NCBI GenBank assembly: GCA_938084905.1 | Contig: CALKEQ010000001.1 | Location: 120,574 to 184,573, forward strand | Direction of reading: 5' to 3' | From: an uncultured bacterium | Lineage (GTDB): Bacteria; Desulfobacterota; Syntrophorhabdia; Syntrophorhabdales; JANXAF01 | Length of the DNA stretch: 64,000 nucleotides | In this document: one piece after another, positions 35,395 through 44,211 of the stretch | Position numbering within the stretch: position 1 is the stretch's first letter | How the letters are laid out: every line of letters begins with the position of its first letter | The notes under the pieces: generated by a model | What the model was told of the DNA's origin: nothing | Database searches by the model: none | Seen by the model: only the letters and a program-made list of their open reading frames with translations | Position numbers and translations under genes: made by a program

Positions 35395-35856
35395 TCATCC
35401 TATTTCCAAGATCTGGTAAACTTTTTCACCTCCTGGCGCGGAAAACCTCACCTCCTCTCCCACGCTTTTTCCTATAAGTGCCCTTCCAAGAGGGGATGTA
35501 ATCGATATCTTTCCCTGTTTTACATCAGACTCGAATGGACCTACGATCTTGTAAAGAAATACCTCGTCAGTCTCTAAGTTTTTCAGTTTCACCATCGATC
35601 CAAATGTACAGACAGACAGAGAGCCATCATGTTCCACTATCTCTGAGTTTTCAAGCATCTTCTCAATCTCTGCAATTCTCTTCTGAAGGAATTGATACTC
35701 CTCTTTAGCCGCATCGTATTCCGCATTTTCAGAGATATCGCCATGGGCCCTTGCCTCCTCAATTGCTTTGAGGAGTTCAGGTCTTTTCTTTGCGATAAGG
35801 TATTCCCTTTCCTTCTTTAACCTTTCATACCCTTCCTTTGTAATTGGAATCTTCAT
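35395..35856 (-). CDS. greA: Transcription elongation factor GreA
   Basis: The gene encodes 153 residues from the ATG at 35,856 (AGAGGTGGG upstream); longer readings would add 25 residues unlike GreA. The start IPITKEGYERLKKEREYL, the acidic tip DISENAEYDAAKEEY and the C-terminal domain SPLGRALIGKSVGEEVRF are canonical. GreA rescues backtracked RNA polymerase. Convergent with iscS, one base apart. Confidence 0.97.
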   Translation of the reverse strand: MKIPITKEGYERLKKEREYLIAKKRPELLKAIEEARAHGDISENAEYDAAKEEYQFLQKRIAEIEKMLENSEIVEHDGSLSVCTFGSMVKLKNLETDEVFLYKIVGPFESDVKQGKISITSPLGRALIGKSVGEEVRFSAPGGEKVYQILEIG

Positions 35857-35892
35857 ACCCACCTCTCTTTGAAAAAAGAGTGATTGTGGTTT

Positions 35893-35921
35893 ATTATATT
35901 GGAAACGGCGGATTAAAGCAA
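35893..35921 (-). promoter_or_regulatory. Sigma-70 promoter of greA
   Basis: The minus strand has TTGCTT, 17 bases, and a perfect TATAAT, with about 30 bases of leader before the greA ATG. Confidence 0.6.
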
Positions 35922-35955
35922 ATGAAAACAAAGGCCCACTCGGTTTGGAGTAAAA

Positions 35956-36177
35956 ATGAAATTCGAAGACGGTTTAAGGAGGCTTGAAGAGATAGTTAAG
36001 TCCCTCGAGGAAGGAAGTCTCAGTCTGGATGAGGCACTCAATCTTTTCAAAGAAGGGATAAACTTGACGAATGAACTATCCAGGCGGCTGGAGGAGGTGG
36101 AGAGGAAGGTAGAAATTCTCATAAAAAAGGAAAACGGTTGTATAGAACCTGTGCCTTACTTAGAGGAAGAGGAATGA
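35956..36177 (+). CDS. xseB: Exodeoxyribonuclease VII small subunit
   Basis: This protein of 73 residues has the XseB pattern: KFEDGLRRLEEIVKSLEEGSLSLDEALNLFKEGINL, followed by a coiled coil. The large subunit XseA is not in the window. The start is preceded by TTTGGAG. The stop overlaps the next ATG (ATGA), as commonly seen in xseB-ispA-dxs clusters. Confidence 0.95.
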   Translation: MKFEDGLRRLEEIVKSLEEGSLSLDEALNLFKEGINLTNELSRRLEEVERKVEILIKKENGCIEPVPYLEEEE

Positions 36178-37061
36178 TAGACCTTAACGCCTATCTAAAT
36201 GAGAAAAGGATTTTGATAGAGAACGCTCTAAGGGAAATATTCATCTCTCTTAAGGACGTCCCCGGAATCTTAAAAGATTCAATGGAGTACATGCTCTTCT
36301 CAAATGGAAAGAAAATAAGGCCTATTTTAGCACTGGCAACATGTGAATCCCTTGGAAAGCCAGTTGACAATCTCCTCCCATTTGCGTGTGCAATAGAGAT
36401 GATCCACACTTACTCCCTCATCCACGATGACCTTCCGAGTATGGATAATGACGACTTCAGGAGGGGGAAACCAACGTGTCACAGGGTCTTTGGTGAGGCA
36501 ATCGCCATCCTTACCGGAGATGCCCTTCTAACTGAAGCTTTCAGGATCATGAGCGATAGCCGCTACACAGAAGGGGTTAGTCCAAGGATTGTAAAAAAGA
36601 TAATCTTCGAGATAGCGAAAGCTGCTGGTGCAGAAGGGATGGTTGCAGGGCAGGCGATGGATATTATGTACGATGGCCGCGAAGGGTCTAAAAGCATAGT
36701 CGACTATATACACACACATAAAACTTGCGCCCTCATTAGGGCTTCGGTCAGAGTTGGAGCAATAATGGGAGGGGCAAAAAAAAGGGAACTTGCGGCTCTG
36801 ACCAGATACGGAGAATGTGTTGGCCTTGCCTTTCAGATTGTGGATGATGTCCTTGACATCGAGGGGGACGAAGAGATAGTCGGCAAAAAACTGAAAAAGG
36901 ATAGAACAAAACAGACCTACGTTAAGCATTACGGCTTAGCCACATCCAAGCTGAAAGTGGAGAAACTCGTAGAAGAGGCAGAAAAATGCGTTCAGTTTCT
37001 TGGAGAGAAGGCAGAGCTGCTTAAAGGACTCGCCTCCTATATTGGAAGCAGGAATTTTTAA
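36174..37061 (+). CDS. ispA: Polyprenyl (farnesyl/geranyl) diphosphate synthase
   Basis: The gene encodes 295 residues from the ATG at 36,174, which overlaps the xseB stop and has GAGGAAGAGGA upstream. The first Asp-rich motif is DDLPSMDNDDFRRGKP and the second is DDVLDIEGD. Together they bind the magnesium-diphosphates. Residues before the first motif suggest a short (C15-C20) product, but chain length is an inference. It feeds quinone and undecaprenyl synthesis along with dxs. Confidence 0.93.
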   Translation: MIDLNAYLNEKRILIENALREIFISLKDVPGILKDSMEYMLFSNGKKIRPILALATCESLGKPVDNLLPFACAIEMIHTYSLIHDDLPSMDNDDFRRGKPTCHRVFGEAIAILTGDALLTEAFRIMSDSRYTEGVSPRIVKKIIFEIAKAAGAEGMVAGQAMDIMYDGREGSKSIVDYIHTHKTCALIRASVRVGAIMGGAKKRELAALTRYGECVGLAFQIVDDVLDIEGDEEIVGKKLKKDRTKQTYVKHYGLATSKLKVEKLVEEAEKCVQFLGEKAELLKGLASYIGSRNF

Positions 37062-38926
37062 TGTACCTGGAAAAGGTCGAATACCCATCTGACCTAAAGA
37101 AGTTCACAGTAAATGAGCTCAATCACCTCTGTTCGGAAATAAGGGACCTTATAATAAGGACTGTTTCTCAAACAGGCGGCCACCTCTCTTCTAGTCTGGG
37201 AGTTGTTGAACTTACCGTGGCAATACATTACGTTTTTGACGCACCAAAGGATAAAATCATCTGGGATGTTGGCCACCAGTGCTACGCCCACAAGATTCTT
37301 ACAGGTAGAAAGGAGAGATTTAGAACCTTAAGACAGGATGGAGGTCTAAGCGGATTCCCCTCAAGGGAGGAGTCTATATACGATACGTTTAACACCGGTC
37401 ATGCGAGCAATTCAATTTCCATAGCTTGCGGTTTTGCAGAAGCGAAAAAAAGACTGAACTCTGATGAAAAGATTCTCGCAATCATAGGAGATGGCGCATT
37501 GTGCGGTGGGATGGCATTCGAGGCTTTAAATCATGCGGGACATGCGAAAAGCGATATAATCGTGATCCTCAATGATAATGAGATGTCAATTTCGAGAAGT
37601 ATAGGAGCCCTCTCATCTTATCTGAACAGGATAATGACGGGAGAATTCGTATCAAAGGCTAGGGAAAGGGTCAAGTCACTGATCAAAAATATCCCTGCAT
37701 TTGGTCCAAAATTTTACAAAATAGCAAAGTACATTGAGGAGGTCACAAAAGGTCTTATAGTCCCTGGTATTTTTTTTGAAGAACTTGGATTTAAGTACGT
37801 AGGTCCAATTGATGGACACAATCTTCAAGCGCTCATAGATACTTTGAAGAATGTCAAAAAACTTAAAGGACCTATACTCCTCCACGTCATTACGAAGAAG
37901 GGGAAGGGGTACACTTTTTCAGAAATGGATCCCGAGAGATTTCATGGGGTTTCAGAATTTGATACTGTTACTGGAGAGCCTAAAAAGGAGAGTAAGCCTA
38001 CCTACACAGACGTTTTTGGATCCACTTTACTCACCCTTGCCGAAAGAGATGAAAAAATAGTCGCCATAACTGCGGCGATGAGTTTGGGTACTGGACTGAG
38101 CCGTTTTGCAAAAGCTTTTCCTGATAGGTTTTTCGACATAGGTATCGCTGAGGAACACGCCGTCACCTTTGCGGCTGCCCTTTCTCTTACGGGTTTCAAA
38201 CCCTTTGTGGCCATCTACTCGACCTTTCTCCAGAGGGCTTACGATCAGATCCTTATAGATGTTTGTCTGCAGAGGATTCCTATATGTCTTTGCCTTGACA
38301 GGGGTGGAATTGTTGGCCAAGACGGTCCAACCCATCAGGGGGTTTTCGACCTTTCTTATCTGAGACATATGCCAAACATGGTCCTCATGGCCCCTAAGGA
38401 CGAGAACGAGCTAAGAAATATGTTATTTTCCGCATACTCATATGGAAGCCCAGTGGCTATTCGTTACCCAAAAGGTGAGGTAGTGGGAGTTAAAATGGAC
38501 GAGAATTTTAGCCTGATACCACTTGGTAAGTGGGAGATTTTAAAGGATGGAAAGGACGTTTTTATAATTGGTTGCGGAACAATGGTAAATGAGGCTTATC
38601 TTGCCGCTTACGAACTGGATAGGGAAGGGATAAGCTGTGGTGTTGTAAACGGGAGGTTCATAAAGCCTGTCGATTACGAGATGCTCAAAGAGATCGGAGG
38701 AAGATGCAAAAGAATCCTTACAGTCGAAGAGAACTCGATCGTTGGAGGATTTGGTGCAGCTGTCATGGAAGCTCTATCAGATTTGGATATTATTATCCCA
38801 GTGAAAAGACTTGGTGTTCCCGACACCTTCCTCTCCCACGGTACCCAACTCACACTTAGGCGAAAGCTTGGACTAACAAGTGAGGGGATATACAATTTTG
38901 TACGGGAATGGATAAAAAAAGAATAG
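37061..38926 (+). CDS. dxs: 1-deoxy-D-xylulose-5-phosphate synthase
   Basis: This thiamine-diphosphate enzyme of 621 residues starts the non-mevalonate isoprenoid pathway from pyruvate and glyceraldehyde 3-phosphate. It shows DVGHQCYAHKILTGR, the cofactor motif GDGALCGGMAFEALNHAG ending in NDNEMSIS, and the second-domain motif DRGGIVGQDGPTHQG. Full length. TAATG overlap with ispA. Confidence 0.97.
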   Translation: MYLEKVEYPSDLKKFTVNELNHLCSEIRDLIIRTVSQTGGHLSSSLGVVELTVAIHYVFDAPKDKIIWDVGHQCYAHKILTGRKERFRTLRQDGGLSGFPSREESIYDTFNTGHASNSISIACGFAEAKKRLNSDEKILAIIGDGALCGGMAFEALNHAGHAKSDIIVILNDNEMSISRSIGALSSYLNRIMTGEFVSKARERVKSLIKNIPAFGPKFYKIAKYIEEVTKGLIVPGIFFEELGFKYVGPIDGHNLQALIDTLKNVKKLKGPILLHVITKKGKGYTFSEMDPERFHGVSEFDTVTGEPKKESKPTYTDVFGSTLLTLAERDEKIVAITAAMSLGTGLSRFAKAFPDRFFDIGIAEEHAVTFAAALSLTGFKPFVAIYSTFLQRAYDQILIDVCLQRIPICLCLDRGGIVGQDGPTHQGVFDLSYLRHMPNMVLMAPKDENELRNMLFSAYSYGSPVAIRYPKGEVVGVKMDENFSLIPLGKWEILKDGKDVFIIGCGTMVNEAYLAAYELDREGISCGVVNGRFIKPVDYEMLKEIGGRCKRILTVEENSIVGGFGAAVMEALSDLDIIIPVKRLGVPDTFLSHGTQLTLRRKLGLTSEGIYNFVREWIKKE

Positions 38927-39639
38927 ACTTCCTTCTTTTTGAGAAGGGTTTAGCACCATCCAGGGAAAAAGCAAGGATAATGGTTCTTGCCGGTGAGGTC
39001 TACGTTTCGGGTGAAAGGGTGACTAAGCCTGACAGAAAGTTTCCGGAAAATGTGGAAATTGAAGTCAGGCACAATCCTGTCCCTTACGTTAGTTTTGGAG
39101 GTGTTAAGTTAGAGAAGGCGATAAAGACTTTTGGTATCGAGGTTCAGGGTAAAAAGGCTGTAGATGTAGGCGCATCAAAGGGTGGATTTACCGACTGTCT
39201 TTTGAGATTTGGGGCCTCACATGTTTATGCAGTGGATGTTGGAAAAAATCAACTCGACTACTCCCTGAGAAAGGACCCAAGGGTGACAGTTTTGGAGGGA
39301 TTCAATGCCCGGTATCTCTCGCCGAACGTATTCGGTGAACAACTTGATTTAGCCACAGTAGATGTTTCGTTTATATCTTTAAAAAAGATTCTGCCAAGCG
39401 TCGTCCAACTCATAAAACCGGGTGGGCTTATTATAACTCTTGTTAAACCCCAGTTTGAGGTTGGCAGATACGAAGTTGGAAAGGGAGGGATAGTCAGGAA
39501 CAAGGAGAAGATAAGAAAAGTATTGGAGGACATAAAAGCCTTTGGGAGTACACTAAACATAAGCCCTATAGGTGAAACTGAAGCTCCAAAAGAGAGAGAA
39601 AAAAAGAACACGGAGTATTTCATCCTTTGGGGGAAATAA
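38908..39639 (+). CDS. tlyA: TlyA-family 2'-O-methyltransferase
   Basis: This protein of 243 residues has an S4 RNA-binding domain (1-60, RIDFLLFEKGLAPSREKAR) and an FtsJ-like SAM domain with VDVGASKGGFTDCLL. Catalytic candidates are Lys in VKPQFEVG and Glu in KNTEYFI. TlyA proteins methylate ribose in 16S or 23S rRNA; some are annotated as hemolysins. It overlaps the dxs end by 19 bases. Confidence 0.92.
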   Translation: MDKKRIDFLLFEKGLAPSREKARIMVLAGEVYVSGERVTKPDRKFPENVEIEVRHNPVPYVSFGGVKLEKAIKTFGIEVQGKKAVDVGASKGGFTDCLLRFGASHVYAVDVGKNQLDYSLRKDPRVTVLEGFNARYLSPNVFGEQLDLATVDVSFISLKKILPSVVQLIKPGGLIITLVKPQFEVGRYEVGKGGIVRNKEKIRKVLEDIKAFGSTLNISPIGETEAPKEREKKNTEYFILWGK

Positions 39640-40157
39640 AAGAGAGTAGACCTGTTCTGTACTTTGCAAGCATAATATACTCATCTCAAGAAGCATTCAA
39701 GATGGCGAAGGAAAAACTGTGCGAACTCCTAGGGGATGTGGAAGATCTAACAGATGAGATGCCTTTCACACATACCGACTACTATTGTCAGGAGATGGGA
39801 GAAAATCTCAAACGGAGGTTCATACTATTTGGGTGTTTGAGAAGAAGAGACGAATTGCCAGAGGTAAAACTAAGAACAAATAAGATAGAGAAGGAGCTTT
39901 CACTTTCTGGCAGAAGAACGGCCAATATAGACCCGGGCTACATATCACTTGAAAACGTAATATTAGCCACAACTAAAAATTACACTCACAGAATATACAT
40001 TGGAAGCGGAATATTTGGTGACCTTACACTGATTTTCAAGAATGGCACATTTAGGCCCCTTGAATGGACATACCCAGACTATAGGAGTGAACATGTTGTG
40101 ACGATTTTTAACAGATGGAGAGGGTTACTAAAAGGGAAGCTTAAAGCGGGAGTTTAA
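39627..40157 (+). CDS. DUF4416 family protein
   Basis: This protein of 176 residues matches, as I recall, the DUF4416 family common in Desulfobacterota and other anaerobes: RPVLYFASIIYS at the start, FTHTDYYCQEMG and GRRTANIDPGYISLENVILATTKNYTHRIY. Function is unknown. The only sensible start is a TTG at 39,627 within the tlyA end; no ATG occurs for 25 codons. Upstream of yicC, as in related genomes. Confidence 0.82.
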   Translation: MGEIKESRPVLYFASIIYSSQEAFKMAKEKLCELLGDVEDLTDEMPFTHTDYYCQEMGENLKRRFILFGCLRRRDELPEVKLRTNKIEKELSLSGRRTANIDPGYISLENVILATTKNYTHRIYIGSGIFGDLTLIFKNGTFRPLEWTYPDYRSEHVVTIFNRWRGLLKGKLKAGV

Positions 40158-40158
40158 A

Positions 40159-41022
40159 ATGTTGAGGAGTATGACTGGATTTTCAAAAATAGAAAAGGAA
40201 TTTGAGGAGGGTAAGATCTACGGAGAGGCAAGGTCACTGAACAACAGATACCTGGAACTTAATATAAAGGTCCAGAAGACTGACTACTTACTTGAGCAGA
40301 GGATGCGCGAAATTGCAAAGAAGTACTTAAAGAGAGGAAGAGTCGATGTATCACTAAAGTGGGAAAGGCCTGAGAACTCTTATCCGGTTCTTAAGATAAA
40401 CGAGAACACTGTCTCCCAATACTTGAGTCTGGCTGAAAAAATGAGGGAAAAATTTGGAATTAGAGGTACCCTCACCGTTGAAACTCTCCTTTCACTTAAG
40501 GATACGATCCTCTATGAAGAGCAAACTCCTCTTCAAAGTGAGAGGCTTCTTGAAGCCTTTGAAGAACTTCTTATAGGGCTCGATGCGGATCGGAGAAGAG
40601 AGGGAAAATTAATAGAGGAAGAGCTCGAAAAGGGCCTAAACAAACTGGAAAGAATGGTTGAAGAGATCGAGTCCCACCTCCCCCTTGCAATTTCCGATTA
40701 CGAAAAGAGACTGAAAAGTAAACTGAGCGAATTTGTTGGGTGTGTAAATGAAGAGAGAATACTTGAAGAGATGGTATTTTACATGGAGAAGTGTAACATG
40801 GCTGAGGAGATTTCAAGACTTAGAGGCCACATAGAAAACTTCAGAAACTCAATGAAGGGAGAAGGAGGGGTAGGTAGAAAGCTCGACTTCATCATTCAGG
40901 AAATGATAAGAGAAGCTAATACAATCGGGAGTAAATCTCCTGATTACTATATAAGTGAAAGGGTGATAAGCATAAAGGTGGAGATAGAAAAAATGAGGGA
41001 GCAGGTACAGAATGTGGAGTAA
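40159..41022 (+). CDS. yicC: YicC-type endoribonuclease
   Basis: This protein of 287 residues opens with LRSMTGFSKIEKEFEEGKIYGEARSLNNRYLEL and closes with KLDFIIQEMIREANTIGSKS, the two signature ends of the YicC family, which cut RNA in E. coli and B. subtilis. The next gene, gmk, begins inside its last codons. yicC-gmk-rpoZ is a classic neighbourhood. Confidence 0.95.
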   Translation: MLRSMTGFSKIEKEFEEGKIYGEARSLNNRYLELNIKVQKTDYLLEQRMREIAKKYLKRGRVDVSLKWERPENSYPVLKINENTVSQYLSLAEKMREKFGIRGTLTVETLLSLKDTILYEEQTPLQSERLLEAFEELLIGLDADRRREGKLIEEELEKGLNKLERMVEEIESHLPLAISDYEKRLKSKLSEFVGCVNEERILEEMVFYMEKCNMAEEISRLRGHIENFRNSMKGEGGVGRKLDFIIQEMIREANTIGSKSPDYYISERVISIKVEIEKMREQVQNVE

Positions 41023-41587
41023 GGGGTCCATCTTTATCCTCTCAGGACCTTCAGGTGCAGGGAAAACGACAATTCTCAATCTCTTTCTAAGGGAAGACAG
41101 GAATTCCAGATTCTCAGTTTCCTACACCACAAGGAAAAAAAGACCGGGTGAGGTGGAAGGGATAGACTACCACTTTGTTTCAAGGGAGAAATTTGAAGAT
41201 TTGGTAGCCAAAGGTTTCTTTCTTGAATGGGAAGAAGTTCACGGGGAGTTTTACGGTACGCCAAGGGATGAGATTTTTGAATATGTGGAAAAAGGCATAG
41301 ATGTTTTTCTTGATGTGGATGTAAAAGGAGCTTTAAAGCTTAAGGGGATCGTACCATGGGCCGTTCTCATCTTCATAGAACCACCAAGCCGTGAGGAACT
41401 CTTAAAAAGGTTAAAAGCGAGAGGGGAAGAGGAGATAGAGAAAAGGCTTGAAAGGATTAACTCAGAACTTGAAGCAAAAACTCTTTTTGATTATGTTATT
41501 AGAAATGAATCTCTTGACGAAGCTCTCCAGAGATTTAAAAAAATAGTAGAGGAGGTGAGGAGATCCCATGGCAAGGATAACAGTTGA
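41012..41587 (+). CDS. gmk: Guanylate kinase
   Basis: This protein of 191 residues has the P-loop GPSGAGKTT near 10-18, the GMP-binding [25 protein letters not shown] segment and GEFYGTP. It makes GDP from GMP. It overlaps yicC at the start and rpoZ at the end. Confidence 0.97.
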   Translation: MWSKGSIFILSGPSGAGKTTILNLFLREDRNSRFSVSYTTRKKRPGEVEGIDYHFVSREKFEDLVAKGFFLEWEEVHGEFYGTPRDEIFEYVEKGIDVFLDVDVKGALKLKGIVPWAVLIFIEPPSREELLKRLKARGEEEIEKRLERINSELEAKTLFDYVIRNESLDEALQRFKKIVEEVRRSHGKDNS

Positions 41588-41807
41588 AGACTGTATGAAG
41601 CACGTTGAAAACCGCTTCGAGCTCGTACATCTGGCAGTAAGGAGGGCTAAACAGCTACTCAAGGGAGAAAAACCATTGGTAAAAACGGAGAACAAGGAGA
41701 TAGTTACAGCTCTTAGGGAAATCGCCGAGGGATTAGTTTACTTTGAGAAAAAGGAACTTCCCCAGAAGACTGAGGAGCGGTACCAGATTTCCAGTTTTAC
41801 CCCTTAG
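41568..41807 (+). CDS. rpoZ: RNA polymerase omega subunit
   Basis: This protein of 79 residues shows [28 protein letters not shown] and [16 protein letters not shown], the omega signature. It follows a GGAGGTGAGGAG ribosome site. It ends a plus-strand unit reaching back to xseB. Confidence 0.95.
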   Translation: MARITVEDCMKHVENRFELVHLAVRRAKQLLKGEKPLVKTENKEIVTALREIAEGLVYFEKKELPQKTEERYQISSFTP

Positions 41808-41819
41808 CTAAGTAGAATC

Positions 41820-42152
41820 TTACCTTTTTCCCTTTTGCAGCTTCCCGATTTCTATCCCAAAGGTTGTGTACCTAACTTTTATTCTATCGCCAGGCGATAT
41901 ATCTCTAATATCTTTGTATCCCTTAAGATTTGCATTTGTAGTATCTAGGGTCACGCTCCCTCTCCAATTTTTTACAGTCATCAAGTTTGATTCTGGATCC
42001 ACTGAACTCACAATTCCGTAAAAGTACAAGCCCCTTTGTACCTTCTCTTTGATTATAGCCTTCTTCCCCTTCTCAGCGGGAAAAGCTGAACCCAAAGGAA
42101 TTAAAGAAAGAACTAAAGTCACTGAAAGAAGGAAAAGGAAAATCCTTCTCAT
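41820..42152 (-). CDS. Small exported protein, unknown
   Basis: The 110 residues begin with a clear signal peptide (RRIFLFLLSVTLVLSLIPLGSAFPA). The mature part is beta-rich and basic, with YFYGIVSSVDPESNLMTVKNW and ISPGDRIKVRYT, a pattern typical of small periplasmic OB-like proteins. I cannot assign a family or function. It is convergent with rpoZ. Confidence 0.75.
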   Translation of the reverse strand: MRRIFLFLLSVTLVLSLIPLGSAFPAEKGKKAIIKEKVQRGLYFYGIVSSVDPESNLMTVKNWRGSVTLDTTNANLKGYKDIRDISPGDRIKVRYTTFGIEIGKLQKGKR

Positions 42153-42282
42153 TTGAACCGCCTCCTTTCTTTTCCTTTAGTGTTAGAAATTTTTTTTTAC
42201 CTGTCAAGAAAATTTCAGGCCCTTCCAAGTTCTATAGAATTTTTTTTTGGCCTGTGTTAAAGTGATCCTGAAAGGAGGGAGA

Positions 42283-42759
42283 ATGGAGATACTAAACGCA
42301 TCAGATCTACTAAACTTTGCAATTAGGATAGAAGAGTTTGGTGAGCTATTTTACAGCAAGGCTGCTTTATCAGTTGGGGATAAAGAGGCCGCTTCAATGC
42401 TTCACAGGCTCGCAGATGAAGAGGCAAGACACAGGGATATCTTCAAGGAAATGCTAAATAAATGGGGAGATCAAAGACCTCCAGAGAGTTATCCTGGAGA
42501 GTACATGAGGTACCTACGGAGCTTTATCGATGGGAAGGTTGTCTTTCAGGAGGGGTTAGAAAAGACGGTGATTCACGATCTTTCTGACACAAAATCCGTA
42601 CTAGACTTTGCCATTCAGAGGGAGCTCGATTCCATTTTGTTTTACCACGAATTGGGTGCCTTTATTTCCCAGTCCCAAAGGAAGGTAATAGATGAAGTTA
42701 TTTCTGAAGAAAGGAAACACATTGTGCTCCTCTCAAGATTAAGGGAGAAGTTCATTTAG
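42283..42759 (+). CDS. Ferritin-like (rubrerythrin-type) diiron protein
   Basis: The gene encodes 158 residues from the ATG at 42,283 (AAAGGAGGGAG upstream); an upstream TTG would add 12 residues. Two helix pairs carry metal-ligand patterns: E (IRIEEFGELFY), E-x2-H (ADEEARHRD), E (IQRELDSILFY) and E-x2-H (SEERKHIVL). This is the erythrin-type four-helix bundle without a rubredoxin domain. It may reduce peroxide or store iron; the electron donor is unknown. Confidence 0.87.
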   Translation: MEILNASDLLNFAIRIEEFGELFYSKAALSVGDKEAASMLHRLADEEARHRDIFKEMLNKWGDQRPPESYPGEYMRYLRSFIDGKVVFQEGLEKTVIHDLSDTKSVLDFAIQRELDSILFYHELGAFISQSQRKVIDEVISEERKHIVLLSRLREKFI

Positions 42760-43244
42760 CCTCCCTTTTCCCCTCTTATCTTCATTATTATCTCCGATGT
42801 GGAGTGTCTTTTTTCATCACCAACTATTGCGATCCTGCCTCCGTACGAGAGAACAACCTCCCTTTCTGGAACACTCTCCTCTGTGTAATCGGTTCCTTTA
42901 GCGTGAATATGAGGCTTAAGTAACCTTAAAAGATTTTCAACTGAAGTTTCAGAAAAAAGCGTGACATAGTCAACGTATCTTATGGAAGCCAAAATCTCCG
43001 CTCTTTCTAAATCCGGAGTTACAACCTCAGTTCTTTTTTTAAGGGCCATTGCAGAACTGTCGTCATTTATCGCCACAATTAGCACGTCGCCTAGTGCCTT
43101 TGCAGCCTTGAGATAACGTATATGGCCTACGTGAATTATGTCGAAGCACCCATTCCCCAAGACGATTACTTTTCCCTTTTCCTTTTCTTCTTCAACGATT
43201 CTTTTCAGCTCCTTGTGATCAAGTACTATTCTTCCCATAATCAC
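42756..43244 (-). CDS. rfaE2: D-glycero-beta-D-manno-heptose 1-phosphate adenylyltransferase
   Basis: This protein of 162 residues is a nucleotidyltransferase with GNGCFDIIHVGHIRYLKAAKALGD near residues 30-53. It corresponds to the C-terminal half of E. coli HldE; here the two halves are separate genes, the kinase preceding. It makes ADP-heptose for the LPS core. Tail-to-tail overlap of four bases with the ferritin-like gene. Confidence 0.93.
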   Translation of the reverse strand: MIMGRIVLDHKELKRIVEEEKEKGKVIVLGNGCFDIIHVGHIRYLKAAKALGDVLIVAINDDSSAMALKKRTEVVTPDLERAEILASIRYVDYVTLFSETSVENLLRLLKPHIHAKGTDYTEESVPEREVVLSYGGRIAIVGDEKRHSTSEIIMKIRGEKGG

Positions 43245-44211
43245 TTATGGCCCGTTTAAGTTCATCTGAAGAAGCCACCGCTGTCCCTCTTTTCATGACA
43301 ACGATCCCGGCTGCAAAGTTAGCTATCCTTGCCGCTGAATAAAAATCTGCACCAGAGGCAAGGGAAAGGGTAAAGGCCGCGCAGACCGTGTCACCTGCAC
43401 CTGTCACATCTGTAACCTCATCCTTTCCGAATACAGGAATATGGCGGATTTCTCCATCTTTTGTGAAAAGTGTCATCCCCATGTTTCCCCTCGTTATTAG
43501 AAGAGCTTTTAAGTCCAGCATTTGAAGGATCCTTTTCCCCATTTCCTCTATACTCAAATTCCTATTACCCCGCAAAAGCTCTTGAGCTTCATTTTCGTTT
43601 GGGGTAATAACTGTGAAGCCTTTAAAAAGGGAAAGACTGTACCTTGAGTCTCCAATTACAAGCGTTTCCCTTGCCAAATCTCTCATGATCCCTATTACCC
43701 TTCTGTCCACAACCCCGTGTCCGTAATCGGAAACGATAAAGGCATCAACCTTTCCCCTTACTCTCATTATCGACTCAATTATTTTTTCCTTTGCTTTTCT
43801 TGAAGGAGGAGTTTCCTCGATCTTATCTATCCTTATCACCTGCTGCTTGGAGGTGTGAGTGTCACCCGCAAGAATCCTAGTTTTTGTTGTGGTGCGCCTT
43901 TCGTCCCTTATCAGTCCCTCAGGATTTACATTTCCGGATCTGGAAAGCTGCTCCATAATTCTATCTCCCATTTCATCCTTGCCTATTATTCCTATGGGAT
44001 AAACGTAGGCTCCCAGTGCAACAAGGTTATTTATTGTATTTCCAGCACTTCCTGGAAAGATCTTTTCTTCTTCAAACTTAACAACAATTACCGGTGCCTC
44101 TCTCGAGAGTCTGTAAGGACGTCCAAAGACGAAGATATCGGCTATTATGTCTCCGACAACGCAGATCTTTTTCCCCTGAAACCGGTCTACTATTTCATTG
44201 AGATCTTCCAA
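43219..44211 (-). CDS. rfaE1: D-glycero-beta-D-manno-heptose-7-phosphate kinase
   Basis: This PfkB-fold kinase of 330 residues corresponds to the N-terminal half of HldE: VGDIIADIFVFGRPYRLSREAPV, PGSAGNTINNLVALGA and the catalytic DVTGAGDTVCAAFTLSLASG. The ends overlap both neighbours, showing one transcript with waaF and rfaE2. Confidence 0.94.
   Translation of the reverse strand: MEDLNEIVDRFQGKKICVVGDIIADIFVFGRPYRLSREAPVIVVKFEEEKIFPGSAGNTINNLVALGAYVYPIGIIGKDEMGDRIMEQLSRSGNVNPEGLIRDERRTTTKTRILAGDTHTSKQQVIRIDKIEETPPSRKAKEKIIESIMRVRGKVDAFIVSDYGHGVVDRRVIGIMRDLARETLVIGDSRYSLSLFKGFTVITPNENEAQELLRGNRNLSIEEMGKRILQMLDLKALLITRGNMGMTLFTKDGEIRHIPVFGKDEVTDVTGAGDTVCAAFTLSLASGADFYSAARIANFAAGIVVMKRGTAVASSDELKRAISDYGKNST

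Noticed and set aside
36528..36929. Open frame of 133 codons opposite ispA
   Set aside because: It is a shadow of a full-length isoprenyl synthase gene with both Asp-rich motifs.
42185..42207. TTGACA on the minus strand upstream of the small exported gene at 41,820-42,152
   Set aside because: The -35 is perfect, but the -10 at 17 bases is AACACT, too poor to call a promoter.
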